From Allomyces arbusculus (taxonomy: Eukaryota > Blastocladiomycota > Blastocladiomycetes > Blastocladiales > Blastocladiaceae): DNA of 40,567 nucleotides. Every line of letters starts with the position of its first letter. Position 1 is the first letter of the stretch. The notes beneath the pieces are model-generated. The model was not told where the DNA came from. It saw nothing but the letters and a program-made list of their open reading frames with translations, and did not search any database. This document shows positions 30,366 to 39,782 of the stretch, one piece after another. The stretch is from NCBI GenBank assembly GCA_027604705.1, contig JADHYV010000120.1, positions 1-40,567 on the forward strand, written 5' to 3'. The position numbers and the translations under genes are program-made.

Positions 30366-31491
30366 TTACTTGAGCGGGACAAAGCGCGACGAGTGCGTGG
30401 CACCGATACCCGGGCGACCGTGCTTGACGGGCTTGTAGGTGATCGAGAACTCGCCGAGGTAGTGGCCGACCATCTCGGGCTTGATCTCGACCTGGTTGAA
30501 CGTCTTGCCGTTGTAGACACCGACGACCGAGCCAATCATCTCCGGGACAATGATCATGTTGCGCAGGTGCGTCTTGACCGTGGCCGGCTTCTCGTTGGGC
30601 TCCGTCTCCTTCTTGGCCTTGCGCAGCTTCTTGATCAGCGCCATCGGCTTGCGCTTCAGACCACGCTGGAACCGGCGGCGGGCACGGCAGTGCACCAGCT
30701 CGACAAACTGGTCCGACGTCAGGTCCATGAGCTGGTCCAGCTCGACACCGCGGTACGAGAACTTGCGGAACGTGCGCTTCTTCTTGAGATCCTGGTCGGC
30801 CTGCAGAAATTGGGCAAAACGGCCAGCATCAGTGATCCGTTCTTGAGGACGACAAAAAGCACATCCACGAGCGGTCGTCTCGTTCGACCGAGAAATGACC
30901 GCTCGTTCGTGACGAGCTCGCCATGACAATATCCGGCACCGCAACCACCACCGGAACGGCAATTCGCCGGAGGCCAACCCACACCCCGAATCCGATTAAT
31001 GCCGAATCGAGCGAAAATGACGTCGCAGCACGCGAGCGCGGCCCACAACCGAGAGCAAGGTCGAATTCCGTTGCGCTGCGAGAGAAAGCCGTCTGCGGCG
31101 AGCTGGCACAACCGTCATTAATCCGTCCGAGTTGGGCCCCGCGCTTCGGCAAACCCAACGAGTCCGACCTGAACGGATCCCAACGGTCGTGCTGCAGCCA
31201 GAGCAAGCTGTGCAGCGCAACGGGAGACGATTCGCGCGCTGTGCGGGGAGTTGCGGGGTGTTCGTGGGCACAATGCTCGCGCGGAGGGGGCGGATGGACG
31301 AGCGTGACCACCCCCGCGACGACGGTTTCGTGGTCGAAATTTGGAGCGCTTCGGCCGCAAATCGGTGCGGTGGGGGGGCGGGACGGTGCGCCATGCTGGA
31401 TTCCAGCGGCGGGGTGGTCGTGGTGGTGGTGGTTGCGGCGGTCGGTCGATTGGTCGTGGCGAGCTTGCTGGCGCGATGCGATAAGCACCAT
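30366..31491 (-). CDS. RPS15: 40S ribosomal protein S15 (uS19)
   Basis: The main exon, 30800-30366, encodes 144 residues: [40 protein letters not shown], then [40 protein letters not shown] and the invariant [17 protein letters not shown] end. uS19 sits in the head of the 40S subunit near the decoding site. Only the initiator Met is missing, and the acceptor TTTCTGCAG directly precedes codon 2. The best first exon is the ATG alone at 31491-31489, followed by GTGCTT: it is the only ATG-GT on this strand in the interval, it gives a normal 145-residue protein, and a telobox pair lies 100-133 bp upstream of it. That implies a 688-base intron. Alternatively, an ATG at 30924 with a GTCGAA donor would add a 12-residue extension. 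The identity is certain; the first exon is inference. Confidence 0.9.
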
Positions 31492-31583
31492 GTTGACGGT
31501 GTCGCTGTCTCGAAGTTGAAGACTGTGACAGAAGAGACAGAGCAAAACGGCGTTCCTCCAGCGGAGATTGGCCTGGCTGTCAT

Positions 31584-31624
31584 CACGTGTAGGTTAGGGT
31601 ATGATCACAGCTGGACCCTAACCT
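31584..31624 (-). promoter_or_regulatory. Inverted telobox pair with E-box, RPS15 promoter
   Basis: AGGTTAGGGT (31591-31600) and its perfect reverse complement ACCCTAACCT (31615-31624) are separated by 14 bases, with CACGTG at 31584-31589 alongside. Telobox (TTAGGG-type) sites bound by Tbf1-like factors are known in ribosomal-protein promoters of many fungi and plants. The position fits the RPS15 start at 31491. Confidence 0.6.
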
Positions 31625-31962
31625 CATTTTGGGACTTGGTCGTTTGCTTCCAATCTTCAAGGTCTGCTCTGCCGCGTCCTCCACGATGCTGTTCTTTCAA
31701 TCAAAACGAATTCATTCGCGGTATCCGCCAAAAAGCAACAGGGAAGAGAGATAACACAAACACAGCGGCGGTGAGAAAAACGAAAGCGCTGGACGTTGTC
31801 GTGTCGGTGAGGGCGTGTGACGCCCAGCCGCAACTCGCACTCGACATCCATCGGCTCGAACACTGGGTGGATGACGGTCCCCGGGAGCGTGGCTGCCCCC
31901 CGATCACGGTAACAGGAGCGGAAGGCGAGCTGGTCGCAACCCCTCGACAGCTCGATGGGCCC

Positions 31963-32999
31963 TTAGTTGAGCACAATGTTGTACTGGCTCTCCTGCTCGA
32001 GGTTCCGGAACAACCACAAGCACATTCCACTATTGATGCGAGGAAAGTCGCGTCAGGACGGCGACGGCACGTTAGTTTCCGTACATCGACCCCCCTTCCA
32101 TCCATCGCGCGATCAAACCGGATGCGCGACGTACCTCAAGAAGACCAAAAAGTTTTGAACGACAATCGCGATCCCTGGCCACGCATCGGCGCCAATGTAG
32201 CCCGGGTTGATGTACTTGAGGCACATGATCGTCTTGACATGGTGGAGTGTGTCAGTTGGGTCGCGTTGCGCCAAGAACCGCATCGCTGGAGCGGTGACGT
32301 ACAATCGACCCGCCGAGCGCCCCAACGCCTAGCGCGACGCCGATGAACGCAAACAGCCGCGCCTTCCACTCGACGCCTTGGCCGCTGTACATGTAGCTGT
32401 CGCCGGTCAAAAGGCTCTTGTCGACCGAGTTGATCCTGGAGAGCGAGACGCGTAAACGTTGGTCAGGAGCGGCGTGGAGACGCGAGCTGACAGCGTGGAG
32501 GGGAGCACCGACATGATGAGCGCGACCGTCGACAGGATGCCTGGGATCCAGTCGTCAAACATGATGGGCACGGGCAGGGACTTGGCGCCCGCGAAAATGA
32601 CGGCATCTGGGATGGCGGCCACGTCGTGGTCGAGAACGTTAGGGAGCGATCCCATTGCCGAGCACGGTTGGCCGCGTCATCGCGACACTTGGCCGCGCGC
32701 CGGTCACGCTTCGTGCGAAATGCCGCGCACCGAGGAACATCCACCATCCAATCGCAAACTAGAGGCCGTGATGGTGTCGTGTCGTCAGCCCAAGCCGTCC
32801 GTGCCCGGTGCTCGTGCCGATGCTCGTGCCGTTGTGCTATTGTGACACGCACCACCCCCCCACAAGAGTACCCGATAATTTCGGGCCAGTACGGCCCCAC
32901 GTCGGACACGTTGAAGCAGAAGCAGTCCTTGTAAAAGCACGACGGCAGTCGGCGTGCTGGCGCGCTGTTCGTGTCGCTTCCATAAAATTGCTGGCTCAT
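31963..32999 (-). CDS. VPS68: Vps68/TMEM50 family membrane protein
   Basis: Six exons (32999-32853, 32758-32731, 32606-32513, 32435-32303, 32232-32135, 32029-31963) give 188 residues, close to yeast Vps68. Vps68/TMEM50 (UPF0220) proteins are four-pass endosomal or ER proteins; Vps68 works in vacuolar protein sorting. Family signatures: GGVFAIGWWMFLDAVIFAGA (segment 1), MFDDWIPGILSTVALIMINS (segment 2), DKSLLTGDSYMYSGQGVEWK, ARLFAFIGVALGVGALGGSI (segment 3), DAWPGIAIVVQNFLVFL (segment 4). The C-terminus is SGMCLWLFRNLEQESQYN, then IVLN. Every junction keeps the frame, and each join restores a conserved residue (for example FL-D-AVIF and LIM-INS). Exon 2 is only 28 bases. The donor of exon 3 is GTCGGT. 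The N-terminal ~40 residues are Cys/Phe-rich (FYKDCFCFNV). Confidence 0.9.
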
Positions 33000-33255
33000 G
33001 GTTGCAGGTTGGACGGGTGGTCGCTACGGGCTGACCGTGATACTGTAATTCGTGGTCGGCCTTTCTGGATCACGGCGGCCAAAGTCGTTTGCCGTAAGTC
33101 GAGTGCCTTGATGAAGGAGAGAGAGAGGGCAGATGATCAAAATGTTAAAGACAACTCGCTGGCCACAGCTCTGATTGAAGGAGAACAGTTTATTCCGGGC
33201 AAAAGAAGATTGCCGACCTTCGAACAGTGAAGACTTGCTTTGCATCTGTGAGGAT
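33000..33255. other. Upstream region of VPS68
   Basis: A 256-base spacer between the VPS68 start and the tRNA gene must hold the VPS68 promoter. No specific motif is identified. Confidence 0.4.
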
Positions 33256-33325
33256 GCACCGTCCGGGAATCGAACCCGGGCCACTACCTTGGGAGGGTAG
33301 TATTCTACCACTAGACCAACGGTGC
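33256..33325 (-). tRNA. tRNA-Gly (anticodon CCC)
   Basis: On the minus strand the acceptor arms GCACCGT and ACGGTGC pair perfectly. The D arm contains AGTGGTAGAAT. The anticodon stem CTACC/GGTAG closes the loop CTCCCAA, placing CCC at positions 34-36. The T arm is CCGGG-TTCGAAT-CCCGG. The A box (TGGTCTAGTGG) and B box (GGTTCGAATCC) of the RNA polymerase III promoter are intact. There is no intron and CCA is not encoded. Length 70 bases. Confidence 0.95.
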
Positions 33326-33809
33326 CTGAACAGAGAAGGCAATTTTTGAAATGCAACATTCAAGGCTTGTTTTGCAGAAAGTGTCGACGAGTGGCAATTT
33401 TGTCGCACTGCGGCACAACGTGTCTGCGAATAAACCTCGTCTCCAGACCAACGTCCTTGTCAACGCCCGTGGAGACCAACGGTGCCTTGTCTTTTGGGAA
33501 TTCAACATTTTTGATTAATAGAGTATTGTCAAGTCATATGTTCGTTCCCTGAATCGGACGTGGACAGACGATGCCGGCCAATCCGCGCAGCCTGTTCAAG
33601 GCCGTCGTGAGTCTGCTTGCATGTTGACCAATCCAGGACGCGTGGTGCCCAGTTCCTGGCAATGAAGAAGCGCACTCGCGCAGGGTACAGGCAGACCATG
33701 CCAACGGCGCTGACCGACGATACAAGTCACGACACCACGAAGAAAAATTAAACCATGACACAATACGGATCTAAGCGCAAAACCAACGATCACCCACATC
33801 GACGCCGAC
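33326..33809. other. Spacer between tRNA-Gly and uS17m
   Basis: No gene is supported. It contains a 15-base copy (33473-33487) of the sequence at the tRNA 5' end (33313-33327), described in the findings. Confidence 0.45.
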
Positions 33810-34440
33810 TCACTTGCGTGCCTTCTTGACGCGCGCCGGCGCAAACTTGCTGTAGTCCTTGATGAACCCGTCGGGCAAGAAGGCCTTGAGCTCGCCCGTG
33901 ACTGGGTCGCGGATGCGCGTGCCCTGCTTGATCACGTCGGTCACGGAAAAGTAGGTAACGGGGTTCAGGGGCTTGATCGACGTGATGCGAACCACATCGC
34001 CGAGTTGCGCCTGCTTCGCCTCCGGGTTCACGCAGATGAAGTTCTTGTGGAATGGCACAAGCTACACGAGAGCGAGCGCGACGGGGAGGTGGGGACGCGG
34101 AGGCGGAGTCGCGTCAGGAATTCCAGTCGTTGATGCATTGTTCGGCCAGATGGACGAAGATGGGTGGATTGCGAACGGAGATGGGTGGGGGTGGTGCCAC
34201 CAGCGATTTCTCTTGTGCGCCTTTCCAACACCAAATTGCTGACCGCGAGATGCGGGGAACTGAGTGCGCACACTCCCGCACAACATCCCCACCCACTCCA
34301 CCCTATTCCACAGTTGGTGAAGTTGATCATTCGGATACCTTGTGGACACGTGGGTGCAGGCGATGCCGCTCGACGCGAACCTTGACGCCGCCCGTTTCCA
34401 TGGCCTTGATGACGGTGCCCACAAAATTTTGCCGAACCAT
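33810..34440 (-). CDS. MRPS17: Mitochondrial small-subunit ribosomal protein uS17
   Basis: Exon 1 is 34440-34339 and exon 2 is 34061-33810, giving 117 residues. uS17 binds 16S-type rRNA in the small subunit. Exon 1 is the family N-terminus: MVRQNFVGTVIKAMETGGVK, then VRVERHRLHPRVHK. Exon 2 continues LVPFHKNFICVNPEAKQAQL, GDVVRITSIKPL and a C-terminal extension (GFIKDYSKFAPARVKKARK). The bacterial-type core (Q-x-F-x-G-T-V, VERxxxHPxxxK, GDxVxIxxxxPL) and the absence of eukaryotic S11 features point to the mitochondrial form; the start itself is not a strong targeting peptide. The 277-base intron has a GTATCC donor and a CGTGTAG acceptor. The gene is divergent from COX19. Confidence 0.88.
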
Positions 34441-34719
34441 CGTGTCGAATGCGTGCAGTTGCGGCCGGCCCAAGAAATCGCAATGGGCTGGATGTCGCTG
34501 GCGAGTCGAGCAGCTGGCAAGACGAGTCGCTGGGCAACATTGATCAGCGGCATGTCAGCTGATCGTGGGAGACAGTTTGGTGATCAAAGTTGCAGCCCGT
34601 CCACGTCGAACAGAGTCGAACAATCCATCAACACCCCTCCTGTGACCCTGTCCTTGCCAACCTGCCATCCTCGTGCTGCGTCTGCCAGCTGTTCCCTTGA
34701 CCACGACCCAACGACCACC
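34441..34719. promoter_or_regulatory. Bidirectional promoter, MRPS17 and COX19
   Basis: A 279-bp interval lies between the divergent ATGs of two mitochondrial-biogenesis genes and must hold both promoters. A palindrome-like ATGTCAGCTGATCGTG near 34551-34566 is the only notable motif. No TATA box is seen. Confidence 0.5.
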
Positions 34720-35226
34720 ATGAGCTTTGGCGCCCCGCAAGGTGAATGAAATGCAGCAACAATATTAACGACACGCGTCGTGACCAGCGGTTCAAGAATG
34801 ATCCCCAACTCATCTCATGCGAACTTGATTATCAATTTCGCTCCACACCGACACAGCGCTCTCGAACATCACGGTTCTCCCGCCCGAGCGCGGCTCCTTT
34901 CCGCTCGACCATGACGGTACGCTGCTCTCGCGGTTTGGTCGTTTCACCATGGCGCTCCAATGGCTCATGTACCGTGCCCTCCCCGCCAGGCGAGTGCAAG
35001 AGCATCATGAAGGACTACCTGGCGTGCATGCGCAAGTCGGGCGGGTCCAGCACCAAGTGCCGCGACTTGTCCAAAAAGTACCTCGAGTGCCGCATGGAAC
35101 GGTACGCGCGCGGTTGGACCGCACCTCTCCGTTTTCGCGTGAGCAAGGATTGACCTCATCTCTCGTAGCGGCCTCATGGCTCCTGACAAGATGGAGAACC
35201 TCGGATTCCACGACAAGACCAGGTGA
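34720..35226 (+). CDS. COX19: Cox19, twin CX9C copper/redox protein
   Basis: Exons 34720-34741, 34857-34916, 34990-35101 and 35169-35226 give 83 residues. Cox19 is a soluble intermembrane-space protein needed for cytochrome c oxidase assembly and copper or redox handling with Cox11. The CHCH fold is complete, with two CX9C motifs, CKSIMKDYLAC and CRDLSKKYLEC. The N-terminal signature LPPERGSFPLDHDGEC matches yeast Cox19 closely, and GLMAPDKMENLGFHDKTR follows the second helix. The first exon encodes only MSFGAPQ plus one base. All donors are GTGAAT or GTACGC, and phases agree at every junction. Intermembrane-space import would use the Mia40 pathway (family knowledge). Confidence 0.92.
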
Positions 35227-35388
35227 TGTCGGTCTGCCGCGCGTTAAGTCGCCCAGCTACGATAGTTGTGTTTGCACTTGGCGGCCACGAGAGCCGCCGC
35301 CACGATGTATATACAGGGAAATATGGTCCATGGATCTCGCTCGGGAGTTTCCGTCTGCACGTTTGGCCACAGTGGTCGCGTGTTGCCG

Positions 35389-36298
35389 TTAGAGCGCCTT
35401 CTCGACGCCCGTCGAACCGAATCCACCGGCGCCTCGGTCGGTCGTGTCGAGTTCCTGTAGAGCAAACCCAGTGTCAGCATCCCGTCCAGAAATAAGCTAT
35501 CGGGTCATGAAAACGCACCTCGACCTCGGCCACGTCGGCAATCAAAATGCGCTCGAGGATCAGCTGCGCGACCCGGTCACCGACCTTGACTTAAAAGAGG
35601 CCAATCTACGATGAGTTCACACGAACAATCGTGGCCGCGCTTGGCGTCGTGACAAAACGCACCCTGGTAATCTTGGTCGCCAAAGTTGAACAGCACCACC
35701 TTGACCTCGCCGCGGTAATCGGCATCCACGACACCGGCACCCGTGTCGAGCATGTGCTTGACAGCAAGCCCAGACCGCGGTGCGACGCGACCGTACACTC
35801 CCGGCGGCAACGCCATGGCCAGACCGGTGCTCACGAGCGCCATTCCGCGCGCCGGGATCACACACTCGGCAGCGCTAAATATGTGAACAGGGATGAGAAT
35901 CTGTTCGACATGGGGGCGACGACGGCAGTGAATTCGGACGCAGAGAGATCGTATCCCGCGGCGCCCCACGATCCGAGTTTGGGCACGACCGCGTGCGGAA
36001 CCAGTTTCTTGATCTTGAGCGGGTTGTGCAGATGATCGGGAATGGACTGGGACGACGCGTGCGACACGCGAGTCGTCGATGAAGAAGCTGAAGCGTCAAG
36101 CCGCGGACGCTTCACGTCATCTTTCGTCGGGCTCTTGGGCGGCGAATCGGGTGCCGCGCGCTTGCCAGCAGCAATGCGCGATGGCGAGCTGGGCGCACCG
36201 GTCGCGGCATGGTCGGATTTCATGGATGCACCGCCGCTCCGACGAGGCGATTTGCGGGGGCCAGTGGGGGCGTTGGTGGTCGATGGTGATTGCGGCAT
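35389..36298 (-). CDS. DUT1: dUTP pyrophosphatase (dUTPase)
   Basis: Exons 36298-35940, 35874-35663, 35589-35519 and 35454-35389 give 235 residues. The enzyme hydrolyses dUTP to dUMP and pyrophosphate, keeping uracil out of DNA and feeding dTMP synthesis. All five trimeric-dUTPase motifs are present: GAAGYDLSA (1), [13 protein letters not shown] (2), [15 protein letters not shown] (3, with the catalytic Asp), [10 protein letters not shown] (4) and [11 protein letters not shown] (5, P-loop-like). The first ~95 residues are a Ser/Pro/Lys-rich extension with a likely nuclear signal (DDVKRPRLD). Intron 1 has a GTCCGA donor; using it restores the exact family spacing [16 protein letters not shown]. 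The stop lies 163 bases from the COX19 stop (convergent genes). The gene is divergent from the NDUFAF6-like gene. Confidence 0.93.
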
Positions 36299-36580
36299 GG
36301 TGGTCGTCGTCGTCGTCGTCGTGGTCGTCACGGATCAGGCACGTTGCAGAGAGAGAATAAATGCAGCTGCAAGAGGACATTTATGTCCAATGGGAACGTT
36401 GCGTGTTTGTATCGAGCAACAGGGACGACGATACGACGATGGACGAGATCAAAGCATCTGCTGCTTCCTTGCGGCGTGCGGTGGGAGGAAGGCTACCTGC
36501 ACGTGTGGTTCCTGCCATTCACTGTTGATCAGGCAGGGACTCTGTCACCATCCATTTTGATCTGCCAATCCACCAGCAAA
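36299..36580. promoter_or_regulatory. Bidirectional promoter, DUT1 and NDUFAF6-like gene
   Basis: This 282-bp spacer between divergent ATGs begins next to a (GTC)n run at 36302-36324, immediately upstream of the dUTPase start. An AATAAAT motif lies near 36356. No other element is identified. Confidence 0.5.
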
Positions 36581-37882
36581 ATGCAACCAAGTCTCGGTCC
36601 AGCAGCCCGCAACACTATGATTTTGCCAGAAATCACGCGAAGCGCCGCTGCGCGGAGTCCGCACCGCACCGTCGGGACCAGGTCGATGCTCCGGTCGCTC
36701 CGCCGGGCAGCGAGCACGACCAGCCCAAGTGGCTGGTCCTTGACCTTCACCAAGTCGGCCGAGTACTGTCGCGACCTGGTGGCCAAGAACGACCACGACC
36801 ACTACCTCGCGTCGCTGTTCCTGCCCGCCAATCTCCGCCCATACTCGTGGGCGCTGCGCGCGTTCAACTACGAGCTCGCGACGATCCGCGACAATGCACG
36901 CGACGATACCTTGGGTCGCATCCGGTTCCAGTTTTGGCGCGAGACGGTTGAGAAGATTTATCAGGTTCAGCTCTAACGCAACCATGCCGGTGATTGTCAA
37001 CAAGATATCTGACGCGTTGAACCGCGGATCTAGGGCAATCCGCCCGAGCAGCCGATTGCGATTGTTCTCGCCGCGGCGATGCACGAAGGCGGGCTCTCGG
37101 CACACCGGCTCAAGCGCATCATCAATGGCCGTGTACGCCCGCTCTCCACCCTCCATCTTTCCTGGGTCGTGCACGTTGACTGACCTGCACTCGCATGGGC
37201 GTAGGAAGAAAACTTTTTGACGCGGCAATACCCGTCGCTCGACGCGCTCGAAGAGTATGCCGAGAGCACCGCGTCGGCCCTTCTCTACCTGCACCTTGAA
37301 CTGCTCGGGGTCAAGAACCTTGAAATCGACCACATTGCCTCGCATATTGGTAAGGCGCAAGGCATTGCGACCTTGTTGCGCGGCACGCCGTTCCACCTGC
37401 GCAGCCGGCATTTCTATTTGCCGAGCGACGTGTGCGCCAAGGTCCCGCCTGATTCTCCTTGTTCACCGTCACAGTGAACTTCGCTGACGGCTCGGAAACT
37501 CTGAACACCTAGCACTCGGTCGTGACCGAAAAAGTGATGCGCGAAGGCCCGAGCGAGGAAATAAGCGCGGCCGTGTTCGAGATCGCAACGAGAGCCAACG
37601 ACCACTTGATCACGGCGCGGTCGCACATGAAGTCGGGCGTCGTCACCAAAGACGCGTTCCCGGCGCTCATGCCGGCGGTACGCACCTTCTCCACCACTCT
37701 CCGACGCGGCGTGGGGGAGGGGGGGGGGGGGCTGACATGTGCTGAATAACTAGATTCCGACAGCGAGGTGGCTGCAGCGGCTCGAGAAGCACGACTTCAA
37801 CCTGTTCGACTCACGCGTGCACCAGCGCGACGCGTTGTTACCACTCTCGCTGTGGATCAGCAAGTACATGCGCAAGTTTTAG
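36581..37882 (+). CDS. NDUFAF6: NDUFAF6-like complex I assembly factor
   Basis: Exons 36581-36964, 37034-37132, 37205-37441, 37513-37677 and 37754-37882 give 337 residues. NDUFAF6 (C8orf38) is a mitochondrial squalene/phytoene-synthase-like protein needed for early complex I assembly. Matching segments: HYLASLFLPANLRPYSWALR, AFNYELATIRDNARDDTLGR, IRFQFWRETVEKIYQ, then NPPEQPIAIVLAAAMHEGGL, SASALLYLHLELLGVKNLE-type text and HIASHIGKAQGIATLLRGTP, and LLPLSLWISKYMRKF at the C-terminus. The N-terminus is basic and Ser-rich (MLRSLRRAASTTSPSG from residue 36), as expected for a mitochondrial presequence; ATGs at 36617 and 36686 are alternative starts. Intron 3 uses a GTCCCG donor. All four junctions keep the frame. 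Presence of this gene suggests the organism has respiratory complex I (inference). Confidence 0.92.
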
Positions 37883-38331
37883 ACGGGAGGAGCGTGGATG
37901 GGGCGTGGGGGAGTGTGCCATTTCAGTGTCGTCAGCATTGGCAAAGTATTTCTGTTTTTCGTGTCTGTCTCTAGTCTCTCCATCCCATCATCTCGGCCGC
38001 CGACCCCCAGATCCTTTCCAACGCTCCCACGACGAGAGTTTCTCGGCGCTTTGGGTCGCTTTCGGCGACAATGACGGTCGCAGCGTCGGACTGCCTAACC
38101 TAGCCACACGTGCGAGTGACATGGCTGGTACTTTGCTCTCGCCAAACCGCTCCACCATCGCTGCCAACTTCAGCCAAATCCAATTATTTTCAGCTCTTTC
38201 GCGCCGACTTGAACGACATCTTGCAACGTGGAACAGTATCAGCGCTGGGGGCACCACCGTCGCGCGCCCTTGGCTCAAGCAACGGCCCGGAACTCAACCA
38301 GGAAAACCAACTTCGGGCCGAAAACGAAAAC
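37883..38331. other. Intergenic region upstream of SGF11
   Basis: It holds the terminator of the upstream gene and the SGF11 promoter. CTAACCTAG near 38096 is a partial telobox. The frame is open upstream of the SGF11 ATG back to an acceptor-like TTATTTTCAG at 38189, so a 5' coding extension is possible. Confidence 0.4.
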
Positions 38332-39782
38332 ATGTCGCCCGCGGACCCCTTGGCCGAACTCGTACACGAACTCATCGAAGACGAGGTCCTGGACCTGATT
38401 TTCGCCGAGCACCGCAAGGCGAAGATGGCGCGCAGGGTGTGCTCGCATTGTGGGCAACAGTACTGTATCCGGATTTATTCGGCACGTGGATTGGACCAGT
38501 GCCGTGCTCGCGCGGTGGGGGAGAGCGTGCGGCTCGCTGTGGAAGCGGATTTGATGTCGGAAATGGGATACTGATCGCGGTCGACTCCCCATGACGATGA
38601 CTTGCGTCCCGGTTTCCGTCTTGCTCTTGAAGATGCCGCAACTTTGGTGTGTGTGATGCTGTCTTCATTGCCTCTCCCTCGCTCGCCCACTCTTGACTGA
38701 CTCACGTACGTTCGTAGCACCGCCCTACACGGACCTCTTTGCCGCGGGCCACATTGGCGACCCGAACGCATCGCTTCCCGCGGAACTCGTCAAGTGTGAC
38801 ACATGTGAAAAGTCCATGGGCGCCAGCACGTTTGCACGGCATCTTGAACGGTGTATGGGGTTGCCGGGGGCACGCAGCGGGAACCGGTCGCGCTCGTACG
38901 TTCTGTCTCTCGCGAGGGTGGAGGTGGGCGGTGCTGACCGAGCGAGCGCGTGGGTAGGACCAAGTTGTACGCCGAGAACGACACAATGGCGCCGGATAAA
39001 AAGCGGAAAAAGGCGCCCAAGGTGCGCTGACCCCTGGATCCTCACTCGGAGCACGAACTGACCCTGATTTCAACCGCTTCTTCAGAAATCCAAATCGGCT
39101 TCGTCGCTCGCCGACACCGCCACCGCCGCACCATCCTCCACCTCCCTCCCAACCCCCGACATGGACCCGACCTCGCTCGCAACCAGCGACTTGCCGCTCG
39201 CCATGCCCGCGACGGTGACCGCGACATCCACCCCGGAACCCGACGCCAAGCCGAAGCGCCCGCCGGCCAAGCGGCGCAAGACGAAAGCCGCCGATCCGCC
39301 TGCGCCCGCACCCGCACCCGTCGCGATCCCGGCAGGGACGACCGTTGCGGGCAAAACCCTACCGGGCAAAACCGTGCCTGGTAAGTCGGTACCCGGCAAG
39401 TCGGCACCGACGACGGTCGTGGGGAAAACGGTTCCCGTGACGGTCGCGGGTAAGACAGTGCCAGTGGCGGTTGCGGGCAAGACGCTCCCGGCAACAACGA
39501 TCGCGGGCAAGACCGTACCGGGCAAAACAGTCCCGCCCAAGATGGTCGCGGGGAAGTCGGTTCCGGGCATTGCGGGCAAGGTGTTGCCAGCAACCGTGGC
39601 AAAGAGGAAGGGCGGCGGCGGTGGGGCGGGGAGCGGCGGGTTCCCGCGGATCCCGCCGGCAGCTGCGTCGGACGGGTATCTCCACAGGTACGTTTTGGTT
39701 GGTTGTGTGTGGTCGGTGTGTGCGACTGGAGAACTAACACTGCGTTGTGTCGGAAAGTGGGGGGTATGACTACGAGGATTAG
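38332..39782 (+). CDS. SGF11: SAGA deubiquitinase-module subunit Sgf11
   Basis: Likely exons: 38332 to about 38459, 38718-38895, 38958-39021, 39086-39687 and 39758-39782. Sgf11 (ATXN7L3 homologue) docks Sgf73 and Ubp8 onto SAGA and positions Ubp8 on the nucleosome through its zinc finger. The N-terminal helix matches the family (PLAELVHELIEDEVLDLIFA, EHRKAK), followed by CSHCGQQ. The ZnF-Sgf11 signature is VKCDTCEKSMGASTFARHLE, then RCMGLPGARSGNRSR. A basic linker (DKKRKKAPKKSKSASS) and a long Lys/Pro/Val repeat tail follow, ending SGGYDYED. Exons 2-5 join in phase. The exon 1 to exon 2 junction does not: the natural donor after CGQQ (GTACTG at 38460) is one phase off the acceptor at 38717, so another donor or a micro-exon must be used. 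Confidence 0.82.
39325..39600 (+). repeat. Degenerate GKTVP repeats in SGF11
   Basis: About fourteen short units of the form (A/P)-G-K-(T/S)-(V/L)-P, spaced 5 to 10 residues apart, fill the exon (examples GKTLPGKTVPGKSVPGKS and VAGKTVPVAVAGKTLP). The translated tail is basic, with regularly spaced lysines and very few acidic residues. Confidence 0.8.

Noticed and set aside
30889-30924. RPS15 start at 30924 adding [12 protein letters not shown] before ADQD
   Set aside because: The splice is in phase, but the extension is unlike any uS19, whereas the ATG-only exon gives the normal length. It is kept as an alternative.
31132-32346. 404-codon plus-strand frame
   Set aside because: It runs antisense to VPS68 exons 4-6 and through the RPS15 promoter and inferred intron; there are no domain features.
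35840-35874. A 35-base intron in dUTPase (donor GTCGAA after AVVAP)
   Set aside because: It is too short for this gene set. The GTCCGA donor at 35939 gives a 65-base intron and restores the exact GYDLSA-to-VIP spacing of the family.
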